Assembly (NCBI GenBank): GCA_950295325.1
Contig: OX485804.1
Coordinates: 47,742,001 to 47,802,000 of the forward strand
Direction: 5' to 3'
DNA length: 60,000 nt
Source: Polytrichum commune
Lineage: Eukaryota; Streptophyta; Polytrichopsida; Polytrichales; Polytrichaceae
The notes below the pieces were generated by a model. The model was not told the DNA's origin. It saw only the letters and a program-made list of their open reading frames with translations, and made no database searches. A program made the translations under genes and the position numbers. Of this stretch, positions 48,721 through 60,000 are shown in pieces; positions within the stretch are counted from its first letter, which is position 1; each line of letters begins with the position of its first letter.

Positions 48721-50954
48721 ACGTGGCCAACTCCCTTCATACTATCTCGGCCTCTCCGACCTTCTCACGCTGTTTCCTCCCCTTTGCACGTCCTCCCCTC
48801 TGCCTAACCTCTAACTTCAACATTTCTTCTTCCTTTCCCTGACCTTGAATTCCCGCACTGAAGGTTCCTAAGTTACCACATAGTTTGGCAACGCTTGCTC
48901 CACAGTTTCCTCGCACCGCCTCTTTCTGTGCTGCAACCGAGGAGGGAGGGAGGGAGAGTTTTGCGCTCCCAAGGAGATTTGTTGCGATGAGGAGTCAAAG
49001 AACTTTGGCATCGAAACATTGAACTCGATTCGTAACCATTTTACCCAAGGTAAAGGTGTCAGGAGAGCCTAGCCGGGTGGAGGTCAGTGTGCAGTGAAGG
49101 TAAATTAGAGATGAAATTGCAGCGTGAAATGCCAGGAGCCTGCCGAACGCGGCTGGTAATAAGTCAAGTAAGTTGTAAGCGACTTTCACCCAGGTAGTGA
49201 CGTAGTGACCACTCGGCGACGAGGATGACGGGTCACTTACCAACTATGCCCCCGCTGCTGCCTGCGAGGATCCTATCTCCATGTCCGTACCCGCTCTAGC
49301 ACCCTAAATATGCTAGTTACACCCTTCGATTGTAAACTATGTCGATAACCTCATTCTCTTGGCTTAATCATATCCAACGGGGCATGCCCAAAGACTCATC
49401 ACCAACCACCAACTAAATTCTTCTATACCTGCAGACAAAAACAATTGCACAACATTTAGTTCCCCTAACATATGTGCATCCCAACTGAATTGGGGCAAAC
49501 TCACTTGTCATAGGGCCATCAGAGGTTGCCCTTATCCTTAGCAAATGTGAAGGCTTTTCTCACAACCAGTCCCATTCTTTCCTTCTATATTGAACCCTCT
49601 ACAGCCGCAAGTACACATGAATGCCACTGCATTCAAACTGTAAAAAAACCAAACCTCTCTGTTTCCTGAATAACGGAAAATTTGTAGGTCCCATAGATGG
49701 AAACCGAAATCTCCCCAGAAAACCAATTGCGAATTTCCCTGAAAGTGATGCATGGTTCCACTTGGGAAAATCTCTCCTCACTAATTTGATTCCATGTGTG
49801 CAGTCAAAGTGACATAATTGCACCATGATTCTGGAATGCCTGTAGAGAGAAACACTCGGCTCTCCATATATACCTTACCCAACCTCATTACATCCTCTAC
49901 TTAAATTGCGATGACTACTCAACCTCGGAAGGAATATTTTGAGGACAGATGCCATAAAAATCCACAACATAGGTCTGTCAGGTAAATGGGAGTACCACAC
50001 ATCATATTATGCAACAGCCCTTGATTGAATTCAGCGCCACCGATGCGCGGTAGAGGCTAAAAGCTCAACCCAGCTTAATACATTTAGGAATCTAAATTAC
50101 ATCTGCTTGTTATAAATGCACAGTAACCTGCTAATCTCGTAATCAGATAAAGCCATAAAATCCCATACGACGGCAACCGCATCACTGGTAACAACAATTT
50201 GGTGCAGCCTGGAGTCGACTTTTGCAGAGAGCAAATGGGTTTTGTCAAGTCTAGTGGGTGCACGCACACTTGCGCGAAACTCACAACACAAAGATCGCCT
50301 TCGTCAGTACAAGGGTTTCGACATGAAATCGTCCCACAACTGACACTTTGGAATCGGAGTGGAAAGAGGTTCGCAGTCGCCTTACCTTCTTAATTTATCT
50401 CATCTCCATCCAGTTGGGGAAAGAAGATTCTAGCAACCTAACCCAAACATAACCCTCCTGGGAAAAACCTCTTCCCCCAAACCCCAGAATCATTGCCACC
50501 GCTAATAAGAATCCATCATCCCTGGATGGCCGTCTCTGCATCCACACAGCCACGGAGTCTAACTAACACCGCATTGCAACAAGAGATCTGCTGCCCACCT
50601 TGCACCAGTTGTGCCTCCGATCCTCTGGCTCTGTTATACCACACGAATTCCTCCTTGCCATACACTTCTTCTCTTTTCTTCTCGCAAGCCTACTTCGTTC
50701 TGCTTCTGCGTCCGCTTCCCCAGACGATAATAATCTCCCATTCCTCCTTTCCTAAATAAGTATTGCTTCTCTTGCTCTCACGCTCTCCAGTTGAGAAGCT
50801 GTTGTTTGCGGTACACTAAGTCACAAGGACATGGTGGATGCATCGGGGCAGGATGTGTAGAGTAGAGGGAATTCAAAGCCCTCCAAGAGACTGTGCTATG
50901 CACCTAGACTACCTGACCTTGCACGCTCTCCCTTCTCCCCTCTCCCTTCCCTGC
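48721..50954. other. Gene-free region
   Basis: No gene or clear transposon recognised. It includes C/T-rich stretches and a TGTGTG/TATG microsatellite at about 50957-50990 at its right end. Confidence 0.4.
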
Positions 50955-50958
50955 TATA

Positions 50959-50989
<31 letters not shown>

Positions 50990-52040
50990 CCTCATCTAGT
51001 ATAGTATGTCTGTACATGTTGCCATATGTGTACTTTGTGCCATTAGTGAAAGTCGAAGGTGAAAATGTTGGGAACCCTTTAAGCCTGGAGAGTTTCTTCT
51101 TTAGTGTATTCGAGATCTAGCAATTACTCTATCGAGAGTAAGTTGGGATAAATTAGTCGCGAAACTATGGGGGGGCAAGTTTTCATTGGGTCCGTTCATA
51201 TGAATGGTACAAATCCTCTCTTCATTTGTTGGCTCTGTCTGTGGGACAAAGACTATGCATCAACTTCTTTGTTTCAAGAGCAAATTTCCTAACCACTTTG
51301 TGTTCACACTTGGACGTTACTTGTTCTTGTTATTTTTGGTCCACTGTATTTAATGTGGATGTTATCTATAGTTTATATATATATATACAAGTGCTCCCTA
51401 AAATGCATTGAAAGAAATCCGGTTAACTATAGTTATTTTGGCACTTCTTGATTATTTATTTAAAAAAATTTGGGTTATAAATGAGTAGCTTCAATCCTTA
51501 ACCCGTATTTGAGAAGAAGGTGCACAAAATCCAAGAAAGGTTTGGTATAGTGAATAGCCATGGATTGGCATGAGCAAAGTAATTAGCTACAATTGTCGTC
51601 TTTCATAGCAAAGGACAAAGCCTCACGGTTCTACCGTTTTCTTGTTATGTGTATGTATGTATTTCTCATATCAATATAATATACCTATACATGTTGCATG
51701 TGTGTATATCATACCGGTTGTGTAAATTGAATGTGAAAACATTGGAGAAAAGTCTAATCACAACCGTGGCTCTATAGGGGGGTGGGTAGGGTTTTAGTGG
51801 ACCCCTTTACATGAATGGCATGAATCTTGAGGTTATACAAATTGCATGTGTGTATGCCATTCATTAGATTGAAGGTGAACAAGTTGGGAACCTCTTATAG
51901 CTATGAGAATCCTCTCTTTGGCAAATTTGACCCTGAAGTAGTATCATAATTTCAAATTTAGTCTAGTGAGATTTAGTTGCAATGAATCAACCATGAATCT
52001 ATTGAGGATAGCTTTATAACAGAGCCCTTTGCATGACTAT
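50955..52040 (+). repeat. Cluster of diverged direct repeats with a dispersed repeat inside
   Basis: A unit with TGTATGTATGTAT, ACATGTTGC(C)ATATGTGT, a GAAGGTGAAAATGTTGGGA-like word, a CTATGGGGGGG-like word and CATGAATGGTAC recurs at about 50960-51225 and 51647-51830, and in part at 51840-52040. The dispersed repeat copy B (51226-51646) separates the first two units. Confidence 0.55.
51226..51646 (+). repeat. Dispersed repeat, copy B (partner at 15217-15700)
   Basis: Same content and orientation as 15217-15700, from TTTGTTGGCTCTGTCTGTGG to CTACCGTTTTCTTGTT, but with only a short TA run in place of the long TG/TA microsatellite. The sharp loss of similarity at both ends gives the repeat's limits. 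Confidence 0.8.
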
Positions 52041-52310
52041 TATGAATCCCAAGTTGCCATGGATGGCTAGGGATTTGTGGCATCTATGTAAACTCATCCA
52101 CCATGAATGACATGGCTCTAGCAAAAAGTAACCTCATGTACATTGAAGGCCAATTCATTCAAATTGAGCCCCCCTGCACTAATCAAGGTTCTATGATGCC
52201 AAATGAATGCTTAAATAAAGTCCAAATGTCTAAAGATACAAGTTCTCATGTTATAAGATAGAGTATTGTGTGTTTCCACCTTCTCAATGGGTGAGTTTAC
52301 ATGAGCGTTG
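52035..52310 (+). repeat. Direct repeat, left copy (partner 53525-53785)
   Basis: GGGATTTGTGGCATCTATGT, AAACTCATCCACCATGAATG, GGCTCTAGCAAAAA, TGCACTAAT and CAATGGGTGAGTTTACAT return in order about 1.49 kb further on. The pair could be the terminal repeats of a decayed small LTR (TRIM-like) element or a simple segmental duplication. Confidence 0.6.
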
Positions 52311-53524
52311 ATGGAGCTCTAGTTAATGGCAAGAGCTTCAGCCGGAGCATATGGGAAGGCAAGCTATAGCTTCATGGATAACCCATCTATTGGGAACGTG
52401 AAAACACCTCAAACTATTCCACAACCTGATTTATTTTTTAGGTATGATTGATTTGACTCCAAAAGTGGCATTACATGCCTTGAATTAGTCTACATAGTGG
52501 AGAGGACTTGAACTGAATTTGGCCTCAACCTGCATGGGGTTTGATTATATACGAGTCCCCTTTATGAATGGCTTTACCTATATGACACAAAGGCCAAGCC
52601 ATTGAATGAAAGTAAAGGCACATTTCCATGTGTTGGCCAAGTCAACAAATACCATTGAATGACCCAATAATATTTCAAAATGAAAGGCCATCCAATGGAA
52701 GTGTGTTTGATTTCTACTTGGATAACAAGGATTGGTGATTGACAAAATTGGAGGGGCCCAAAGTTGACCACCTCTCTATTCCAAAACCACAAATTGACTT
52801 TCATTTGAGCGGGAATGATTTGCAAAAACTAGTTGGCATGAAACTAAAATTGTTACATTTTACACTTCATTCTTTCTTATGAGGCATGTAGTTATAAAAT
52901 ATCCCAACATCTTCATATTCTCTTTAAATCTCTTGATTCTTTTCAAACATCAAGATCTAAAGCTCAACATATCTTTCCATATAACATGTCAAGATATAAA
53001 GCTCGAAATGGATAGATGGGATGAGGCCATATTTAAATTGCATGTTTGACAACAACGCAAATACACCCTCTTGTATATGTCGATCCCCAAGCTACTCCAC
53101 ATGAAAGTGCTTGGCCAACAAAGCCCTTGTAACGAGGTCCCATCCAAAGCTTCACCGACACTAACAACCATAATTTCCTCTAAGAAACCCTCCATGGCGT
53201 AGTAGACATTTGTGGTATGTTCAGTCTATGTCCTGCAAAGGGCGAAGTAGTTTTACATCTAATGCCACTGCCGTGAGGCATGGCCTAGGATGTTCTACGA
53301 ACAGACACTTTATTAACTCCGGCCTCCTCTGGAGATTGGAGCTCTTCTTCTTTTGTGGTATGTTCTCCTTTGTTAGGTGACCAATCTCTAAAAACTGCAT
53401 TAGAAACCCCTATCAAACGTAGCAACCAACTGATGTAGTATGACGTTGAAATTGTTGCAACATGTTAGTTAAAGTAATCTCCATCATTTGCTCTCTCTAG
53501 TTGCCACCTAGTGATTGCAACACA

Positions 53525-53785
53525 ATTATTATGGGTTGATGATGAATTGTGGGGCTTGGGATTTGTGGCATTTGTGTAAACTCATGCATCGTGGATGAAG
53601 GGGCTCTAGTGAAAACAACTCCCCTATAACATCGAGGGCCGACTCATTCCATCTAAATCCACTGCACTAATTTAAAGTCTATGGTATTATTTCTAAAATC
53701 AAATTGTCTGAAAAAACATCATTTCCATGCTATAATATGATTCACTGCGTTTTCGCCCACACAATGGATGAGCTTACATAGACAC
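53525..53785 (+). repeat. Direct repeat, right copy (partner 52035-52310)
   Basis: Diverged relative of 52035-52310 in the same orientation: GGGATTTGTGGCATTTGTGT, AAACTCATGCATCGTGGATG, GGCTCTAGTGAAAA, TGCACTAAT and CAATGGATGAGCTTACAT. The 1.2 kb between the copies has no recognisable coding sequence. Confidence 0.6.
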
Positions 53786-54150
53786 CACAAATCCCTAGCC
53801 GAATCGTGGGCCACACTAATAACATCAAATGTTTATCATAGTAGCCTATACACCTTCGCAATGGATGTGCCCAAACACTTCTTGTACATTGGATGCGTTA
53901 CCTAGTCCGCACAAAAGTAGAGCAATTATTAAAGTGGAGCCCGGTCCAAGCCCCTCCATCGCCGAAGCTCGGTAACTTAAGTTAAATAAACACGCAGTCA
54001 TATAGAAAGCGAAAAGATCCAAAGCCAGGTGGCAGGAGATGGTGAGAGGGGGCCATGGCAATGGTGGTGGGGTTGGTTGGAAAGCAATGCATTCTTGCAC
54101 ACAATTCAATGGGAAGCTAGTACGGTGGTGTCGCCGTATTAGTTTTAAAA

Positions 54151-54689
54151 GAGCCGCTTTATACCTAGAGGCCAGGCTAATTTGTTGTGTAAGAGGCTTG
54201 AAATCTTTACTTGTGATTGGTCAAAAGGCTGAAATCGGTCCCAACCCTTTTACACTTAGAGGCCGGGCTGATTTGGTGGTATGAAATTTTTAATCCAAAA
54301 ATGCATGGTATGACACGGCCCGAGCTCATTGAATTGGGAGCACCCAAGATGGAAGGCCAATTCTTGGCCTCGGGGCCAATGTCAAATTTTGATTTTTTAA
54401 AAAAACTTTTTTTAATAAGATATGATTTTTTTAGCAAACTGTGTCCATTGGATTATGCGGAAATATGAACGGCTCTATGCTAGATTATGCTAGATCCGTT
54501 GGATTGTGCTAGATTTATTGAATCGGCCTAGCTTCGTGACCCTAAGGCCTTTACATATGGGAAAATTGGCCCCCATTATAATCTTATTATAATGTGTAGT
54601 TGAGGCCGGCCTCCAACCCAAAAGGGGCTGAAATTTCATGTAATCGGCCTCAAGGGGAATTGACTAGGTCTCTAGGTGTAAAGCGGCCC
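54151..54689. mobile_element. MITE-like element, 539 bp
   Basis: Left end GAGCCGCTTTATACCTAGAG and the right end read on the other strand GGGCCGCTTTACACCTAGAG; 20 of 23 terminal bases agree. A second copy of the left subterminal sequence (TTTTACACTTAGAGGCCGGG) lies about 90 bp inside. The ends resemble those of the 17.0-kb element (GGGCC.CTTCACAC). No clear target duplication and no coding capacity. Confidence 0.55.
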
Positions 54690-54779
54690 TAAGGTAAGTT
54701 TAACCCTTAAAGGACGTGGGGTCTCAATATACGGCCACATACACAATACACACGGGCTTCACCAAGTTTATAAATCATG

Positions 54780-55770
54780 TTTCATATATTTATGTGTTTG
54801 AGAATTCATTACATACATTGTCTCATGTCCAAGAGAAAACAAAGTTATACTCGTGCTAGATTTTGAAGATCAAAATAGAACATATGTATTTGCATTCAAG
54901 GGTACCCATGCTGCCTATTCGAACTTAAATCTTCAATAACATCGAAAGTATTTAGCTTATTCAAGTAATGCACTTGAAGAATAAGTTGATTTTGGATAGG
55001 GCCGTTTTTTACATGATTAAACATAAAAAGAGAGTGTGTAGTTCAATTTTTTATTTTTTTATTTTTTTATTTTTTTGCTTGGAGTGGTCCAGTCTAGCCC
55101 TCTTAGCTTAGACGCTTAGGGGTTAAGGTATGTGGGTGTTATTCGGTAAGTAGTTCTTGTTCTCCATCTTCTACTCGTCATGTTAACGTCTTGGTATACG
55201 TGTTGCATTAGCAAACATGGGATGAAACATTAGCAAGATCGGATTGACAATTGAACCTCCCATGATTTAGTTATGGTCATCAAAAGTGCATATGTGTTTA
55301 TGCTTTTAATGAATATATAGGCTCTCGTGATTGTCACGTTGACTATTGAGTGTGAAGTGGTCTATAAAATGAATTGAAGACGTAGTCCAATCCCTTATAA
55401 CCCCTAAATGTCTATTTGTTGGTTGCCCGAAATGATCTTGAAGGCCCCTATGGGAATATTAAATCTTTGACCATTGTTGCGGTTGCATTTGATAAGTTAA
55501 TTCAAATCCAACCATATGGATGTTTAGAATGTGTAAGTTGAGAAGTACCTCAAATATTTCAACTATCTCCAACTAAGATATTTCGAGGTTCATTAGAAAG
55601 ATATTAAGAAAGACGACTTTGATGTTGCCAATTGCATGAATTATGGGGTTGCTTCATTTTCGAGTTCGTCTAAGTCTACATGTAATCTCGAAACGGGCAT
55701 TATGAGAATTAAAGGGTAATTATTGCCTCCTTTCGAAGGTGACCACCTTGAACATGCACAAACAAGCCAA
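54780..55770 (+). repeat. Member of a dispersed repeat family
   Basis: Parts of this stretch match 28105-28270 (same strand, 54885-55050) and 43290-43540 (opposite strand, 55110-55320), so it appears to be the most complete copy in the window. No open frame or terminal structure was found. Confidence 0.45.
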
Positions 55771-56676
55771 CCAACAACTATCTCACCCAAGGGCAAGCCC
55801 CTAGGTTTCCCACATGGTTGGTTAAAGACTATCTAAATCACCCAGATACCCCCATTACGATGGGGTGGATCATAGGTGGTAGGGTGCACCAGAAATCAAG
55901 TGCTAGGAAGGCCACCCATATGAGTATTATTATGGTCTTAGAGCATCACCACCCATTCCCCCCAACGCCAACGGGGGGAGGGTCTGGATGGCGTGGGCCG
56001 GCCACTGTGCCGGGGCAGCTCCCGTGCTCTTTGCCAGTGGGCCCGGGCAGCGGCCTGCCAACCGCACACGTGGCAGACTGCGGAGGGGGGTCACTGACAA
56101 GGCCCCCTTCCTTGTGCTTTCCACCATCCTCCACCCCCTTCCCTACACCTTCCTCTCCGCCCCTCCTCCCCCTCCTCCCCCTCCTCCCCCTCCCCATTCT
56201 TCCCCTCCCTTATCAGTGCTCACCAAAACTATGAGCACCTTGTTTTTGGTACTTTTGCAAGGAGTTTTGCTTGTTTATTTTGAGGGGATTGTGTTATGTT
56301 TTTAAAATAAATTTCAGGGTTTATGTCGGAGGAGTGTAGGGGGTGAGGTTTAGGAAGGTTTAGGGATATTTTAGGGAGTTTTAGGGGAGGTTTACGGGTG
56401 TTGGTGAAGCATTTTTTTAAAGAGATTTTGGGAGGGTGTTTTTAAATTTTTTTTTTGGAGATATTGAGGGAGTATTTGGGTGGTTGTGGGGACATTTTGG
56501 AGAGATTGTTGGGAGGTTTAAGGGGGGAAATATATTAGTACGCGTTTGAATTGACATATGAGAGGTTTCATGGAGTTTTAGGGGAATTTTCTAGAGGTTT
56601 GAGGAGAGTTTTGTTTAGGTTTAGGGTAGGGTTTGGAGGAGTTTTTTGAAATTTGAGTTTGTCTTTGCTTAGGCGG

Positions 56677-59296
56677 ATGGAGGCTTGGAGTACTAGGTTT
56701 AGGAAGTCCCGGGAGAGGTTTTTGGAGGACGACGAAGATGATGACGTGGACATGGAGATGGCCATTGACCAATTCCAAGACTTCATTGATTATGAACCCC
56801 CGTAACTTAGGGCTGCAGGTGGTTCACGCCAAGGCAAGGCAGCTAACATTGAGAGAGATAGAGTGATTATGGATGCACAAATGCACAAGGATTATTTTAC
56901 AGATCGTCCTACTCATGGCCCAAATATCTTTCGGTGTCGATATCGCATGAGCATGTCATTTTTTTGTTATATTCTGGACATGGTGTGTGCCCGGGATGTA
57001 TATTTTGTACAGAAAAGGGATACGGCTGGCTTGCTAGGGTTGTCTTCACGGCAAAAGGTAATCGCTGCACTGCGGATGCTAGCACTGGGAGTGTGTGCAG
57101 ATGCCATTGATGACCATTGTCGGACGAGTGAGTCCACAACCATGGAGTGCATGGGGAGATTTTGTGCTGCAGTGTGGGCAGAGTTTGGGGAGTACTACCT
57201 GCAAAAACCCACATATAAGCATTACCGGCAACAACTCGCCATCAACGAGGCCCGTGGATTTCCCGGTGTCAAGAAGATTGTGCACTATACGGTAAACACG
57301 GGGCTTCTTTTATGGTAGTGTTTAAAAACTTTGTAGTACCTTCTCTTTTTTCTACACCCTTATTATAAAATTCTCTCAATGTTGTCCTACCATACATCAA
57401 AATAGTATAACTCTCAACCAACTCACTCCCTTCAAGTGAAATTTGGTATACTTATTGAGTACCTTACTAAAAATTCACACACCAAAATTTAGCACAAACG
57501 GAGCTTAAACAAAAAAATTATGCATGATTTACTAACTCTACATTTTTTGCATGAATGTTGTATTTTCTCATCCGGTTACTAAAACCCTCATAACTTCTAA
57601 CCTTTAAGTCCGATCAACCTCAAATTTTTACACACAATAAATAGATAAGATCAAAAGGTAATATCAAATTTTTATAGCCATATCTATAAAATTCTAAAAT
57701 ATTTATATTTTTTAACCTTGTTCTTTTAGTTGGCTTTACTTCTAGACACTATTCTCTTCAATTCCTTATAACTTTTTCATCTAAAAGACTGAAGTGTCCA
57801 AATTTTTACCTCAATACTTATATCTCACAAGGAATATTTTCTCAAATTTTCATATCAATCGAACGTATCAATCATGCACAATTTATAAAATCCTTCACTC
57901 CAAAGTTCTGCTCACTTAGTAACCAATGAAACAATACAAATAGTGCAACCTATTCACTCTAAAATTCTCACTCCAACATCCTCAAGTATCATAGAGCTTC
58001 CTAAACACTTTTCTATCTCAAAATGCTCAAAGCTCCTCCAAATTTATATAAACACCAATTCCAAATGTTAACTTCCCTCCTTAAACACCCTTCCAACACC
58101 CCTTAAATATTCTTCCCCCTTGTCCCCTTCGGCCAATACGATACCTTTGGGGTAAGGACCTTTAGAATCCTTAAGCGGCTAACTAATAAAAGACTTTTGG
58201 GTTAAAGGCTTCAAGAACCTTTATCCCGCTAGAAATAAGAAAGGTTAAGGTTAACGGCTTATCCGGCAAGCTAATAAGAACGTTTGGGTTTAAAGCTTCT
58301 AGAATCCTTATCCGGCTAACCAATAGGAAACTTTAACGTTAGGCCTTCTAGAACCCCTAGGTGATTAGGTAACGGCCACTGTCGGTAAATCCTTTCCTTC
58401 TCAAATCCTACCTACCACATTCTTTTACCAAGTCACCCGGTCTTGAACTTAAGACCGGTTGTCAACTTAAACAACTAACTTAGATCATTATATTAATCTC
58501 TATTTGAAAATAACAATAACATATAAAAATGCCTAAATTCTAACTAGTAGCCGGCCCACATCACGACACCGGTATGTTTGGCTATCTAGATTGCATGCAT
58601 TATGAGTGGAAGAATTGCCATGTGGCTTGGCAAGGTGATTTTGGAGATCGAAACGGCTTAAAAACCATTATTCTGGAAGTTGTGGATGACCAAAATTTGC
58701 ACATTTGACACATTTATTTTGGCCTCTCCGGTTCAAACAATGACCTAAACGTCTTAGATCGGTCTCCCTTGATCCATGACTTGCTAAGCGGCGCCGCATG
58801 TGACATGATATTTGAGGTAAACGGCCAAGAGTACAATCGCTACTACTTGTTGGCTGATGGTATTTACCCACAATGGAGTTGTTTTGTCCAAAGCATCCAC
58901 AACCCCGAATATGAGAAGAGAAAGTATTTCGCAAAGAGGCAAGAAGCTTGTATGAAGGATGTGGAGAGGTGTTTCGGCGTTCTTCAAGCCCGGTTTGCAA
59001 TCATTCGCAATCTGTGCCGGCAGTGGGGGATGCAGGGGATTGCAAACATCATGTTTGTTTGCTGCATCTTGCATAACATGATATTTGATGATGAGAGTGG
59101 TGTGCAGGGCCTCGAGAATGTGCTTGGAGCTGCATTTGAAGACAATGTGCCCATGGAGAGATGATTGACTTTTGAGCAGTTGGTGGAAAACACAGAGGAG
59201 ATAGAAGATGAGGATATGCACTACAGTTTGAGAGGAGACCTCATTGAGCACTTGTTGGCTTTGAAGGGTCAAAACATGTATGGAGAAATTTCATAA
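56677..59296 (+). pseudogene. PIF/Harbinger DDE transposase, disrupted
   Basis: Read in pieces, the frame gives a nearly full-length Harbinger transposase: an acidic N-terminal part (56677-56802), HKDYFTDRPTHGPNIFRCRY, YFVQKRDTAGLLGLSSRQK, NEARGFPG (to 57266), then after a 1.3-kb insertion GYLDCMHYEWKNCHVAWQGD (first catalytic Asp in DCMH), LNVLDRSPL, YYLLADGIYPQW (second Asp) and DVERCFGVLQARFAI (Glu). In-frame stops lie at 56803 (TAA), 58706 (TGA, where relatives have Trp) and 59162 (TGA). The catalytic triad is kept, so inactivation looks fairly recent. Confidence 0.88.
57267..58568. mobile_element. 1302-bp insertion in the transposase, solo-LTR-like
   Basis: The transposase reading breaks after ...CCCGG and resumes at CCGGTATGTTTGG. 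The inserted block starts TGTCAAG and ends ACGACA, so it has TG...CA termini with a 4-bp inverted TGTC/GACA, and CCGG on each side fits a 4-bp target duplication. It has no open frame of note. An intron is less likely, because the flanks lack GT..AG at positions that would restore the protein. A solo LTR is the best guess. Confidence 0.55.
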
Positions 59297-59412
59297 TGAA
59301 TAAAATAATCCCTAAAGCCTTGTAATATTTTTGTAATTTCAAACATCATACTTGACAATTACATTTTGAGCAATTCATACAAAACCTTTGAAATGATGAA
59401 TTGAAACCAATA

Positions 59413-60000
59413 CAGTCTAACCTTGATAATGTCACCCTTGTTAATAGAACACCTTGATATTGTCACCTAAAAGTCTGAAACCAATTTTCTTGGCGTAAAT
59501 CTACCTTGTGATAAAAGCAAAAGGGTCATTAGCCGTTCGGGGCCATTGGAAATTGTTGGAGAAAGTCCGCCATATTGCCTGCAGAGTGGAATGCGAATAT
59601 CAACAATTCAGATGTTTGTATGAAGTCCAAAATGGAGGAAGCAACTTTGGAATTGGGCAATCTCATCGCCGCATTGAATTTGGGTTTGGATGTCGAAGGC
59701 AAGCCTATAGAAAAGCTTAGTCCTTTGGAGTACCTAAACATGGAAGGTGACGATGATTTTGAGGTGGAATATTCTATTCAAAAGCTTGTGCAATTAGTGC
59801 AAGATGGCGAACATGTACTTGATTCCATGGAAGAAGACCCATTGATTGTTGATAGCAGCGATGATGAGTCCAAAGTAGTGAAGCTACGCGATGCGCAAAA
59901 ATATGCTAAAGATGTTTTGAAATTTATGGCTAGCCAAGGTTCCCAGATTTTTCGACACTCAGGTTTTGTTAGGAATGGGAAAAATCCATGACAAACTCAT
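59413..60000 (+). mobile_element. Start of a Tc1/mariner pogo (Tigger)-like element
   Basis: TA followed by CAGTCTAACCTTGATAATG has the form of pogo/Tigger termini (CAGT..AACCT.GATAA) with the TA target of this superfamily. The word CCTTGATAATGTCACC is repeated as CCTTGATATTGTCACC about 30 bp on. The element runs off the right edge. Confidence 0.55.
59575..59991 (+). CDS. Tigger-like transposase C-terminal fragment (tentative)
   Basis: Open frame to a TGA at 59989, about 138 residues, with no clear start codon near its beginning. It contains LSPLEYLNMEGDDDFEVEYS, an acidic stretch (DSSDDES) and a final helix KLRDAQKYAKDVLKFMASQG. An acidic linker and a closing helix of this kind are typical of the C-terminal end of Tigger/CENP-B-like transposases. 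Its position only about 160 bp from the left terminus means the DNA-binding and catalytic parts are deleted. The family call rests mostly on the adjacent pogo-like terminus. Confidence 0.42.
   Translation: MPAEWNANINNSDVCMKSKMEEATLELGNLIAALNLGLDVEGKPIEKLSPLEYLNMEGDDDFEVEYSIQKLVQLVQDGEHVLDSMEEDPLIVDSSDDESKVVKLRDAQKYAKDVLKFMASQGSQIFRHSGFVRNGKNP

Larger units (their letters stand above)
55941..59296 (+). mobile_element. PIF/Harbinger transposon, right end not found
   Basis: The left end reads GAGCATCACCACCCATTCCC preceded by TTA, the 3-bp target preferred by this superfamily. A GC-rich leader with C/T repeats follows (to about 56210), then the transposase remains (56677-59296). The matching right end (…GATGCTC then TTA) is not visible before the Tigger-like element begins at 59413. 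It may be deleted or lie beyond the window. Confidence 0.6.

Noticed and set aside
55818-56234. 138-codon frame with Pro-rich end
   Set aside because: It falls in the GC-rich leader of the Harbinger element and its end is a simple CCT repeat. There is no homology I know.

Overview
The window is nuclear DNA of a land plant. It holds four recognisable plant genes with spliceosomal introns (GT..AG, mostly short), telo-box sequence in front of one gene, long CT/GA microsatellites, and wide gene-poor stretches full of decayed transposons. No single feature fixes the species. The moderate intron sizes and the kinds of element suggest a non-seed plant (moss, liverwort, lycophyte), but this is a guess.

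Layout: (1) 1-952, 3' part of a folate-biopterin transporter family gene (+), cut by the left edge. (2) 3962-10303 (-), a multi-exon gene convergent with it. It has an N-terminal membrane anchor, a CxxC/CxxC zinc ribbon, a long charged coiled coil, a U-box, and a C-terminal tail typical of the plant proteins auto-annotated as 'NST1-like'. Its CT/GA-rich leader is followed upstream by a ~405-bp degenerate tandem repeat (10.9-12.8 kb). (3) 13-20 kb, a repeat zone with MITE-like elements, a probable tRNA-derived SINE and a CACTA-like repeat. (4) 20887-27367 (+), an Integrator subunit 8 gene of at least nine exons. (5) 27.4-46.2 kb, gene-poor DNA with a 60-bp minisatellite, inverted repeats, a short CACTA-ended MITE, a broken LTR-retrotransposon gag, an interstitial telomere-like tract, a perfect palindrome with Harbinger-like ends and an LTR-like segment. 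(6) 46253-48498 (-), a complete three-exon LOG2/LUL-type RING E3 ligase gene with a tandem duplication in its first intron. (7) 49-55.9 kb, degenerate repeats and a MITE. (8) 55.9-60 kb, a PIF/Harbinger transposase pseudogene with three in-frame stops, interrupted by a 1.3-kb insertion, followed by the start of a pogo/Tigger-like element.

The intact genes are housekeeping genes of separate function (folate/pterin transport, ubiquitin ligation twice, snRNA 3'-end processing and transcription termination). Nothing suggests they form a cluster. No tRNA or rRNA gene, CRISPR array or prokaryotic system was seen. The most unusual points are the U-box inside the NST1-like gene, the WFEF-like motif kept in plant INTS8, the decayed duplicate of INTS8 exon 2, and the variety of short transposon derivatives with readable ends.
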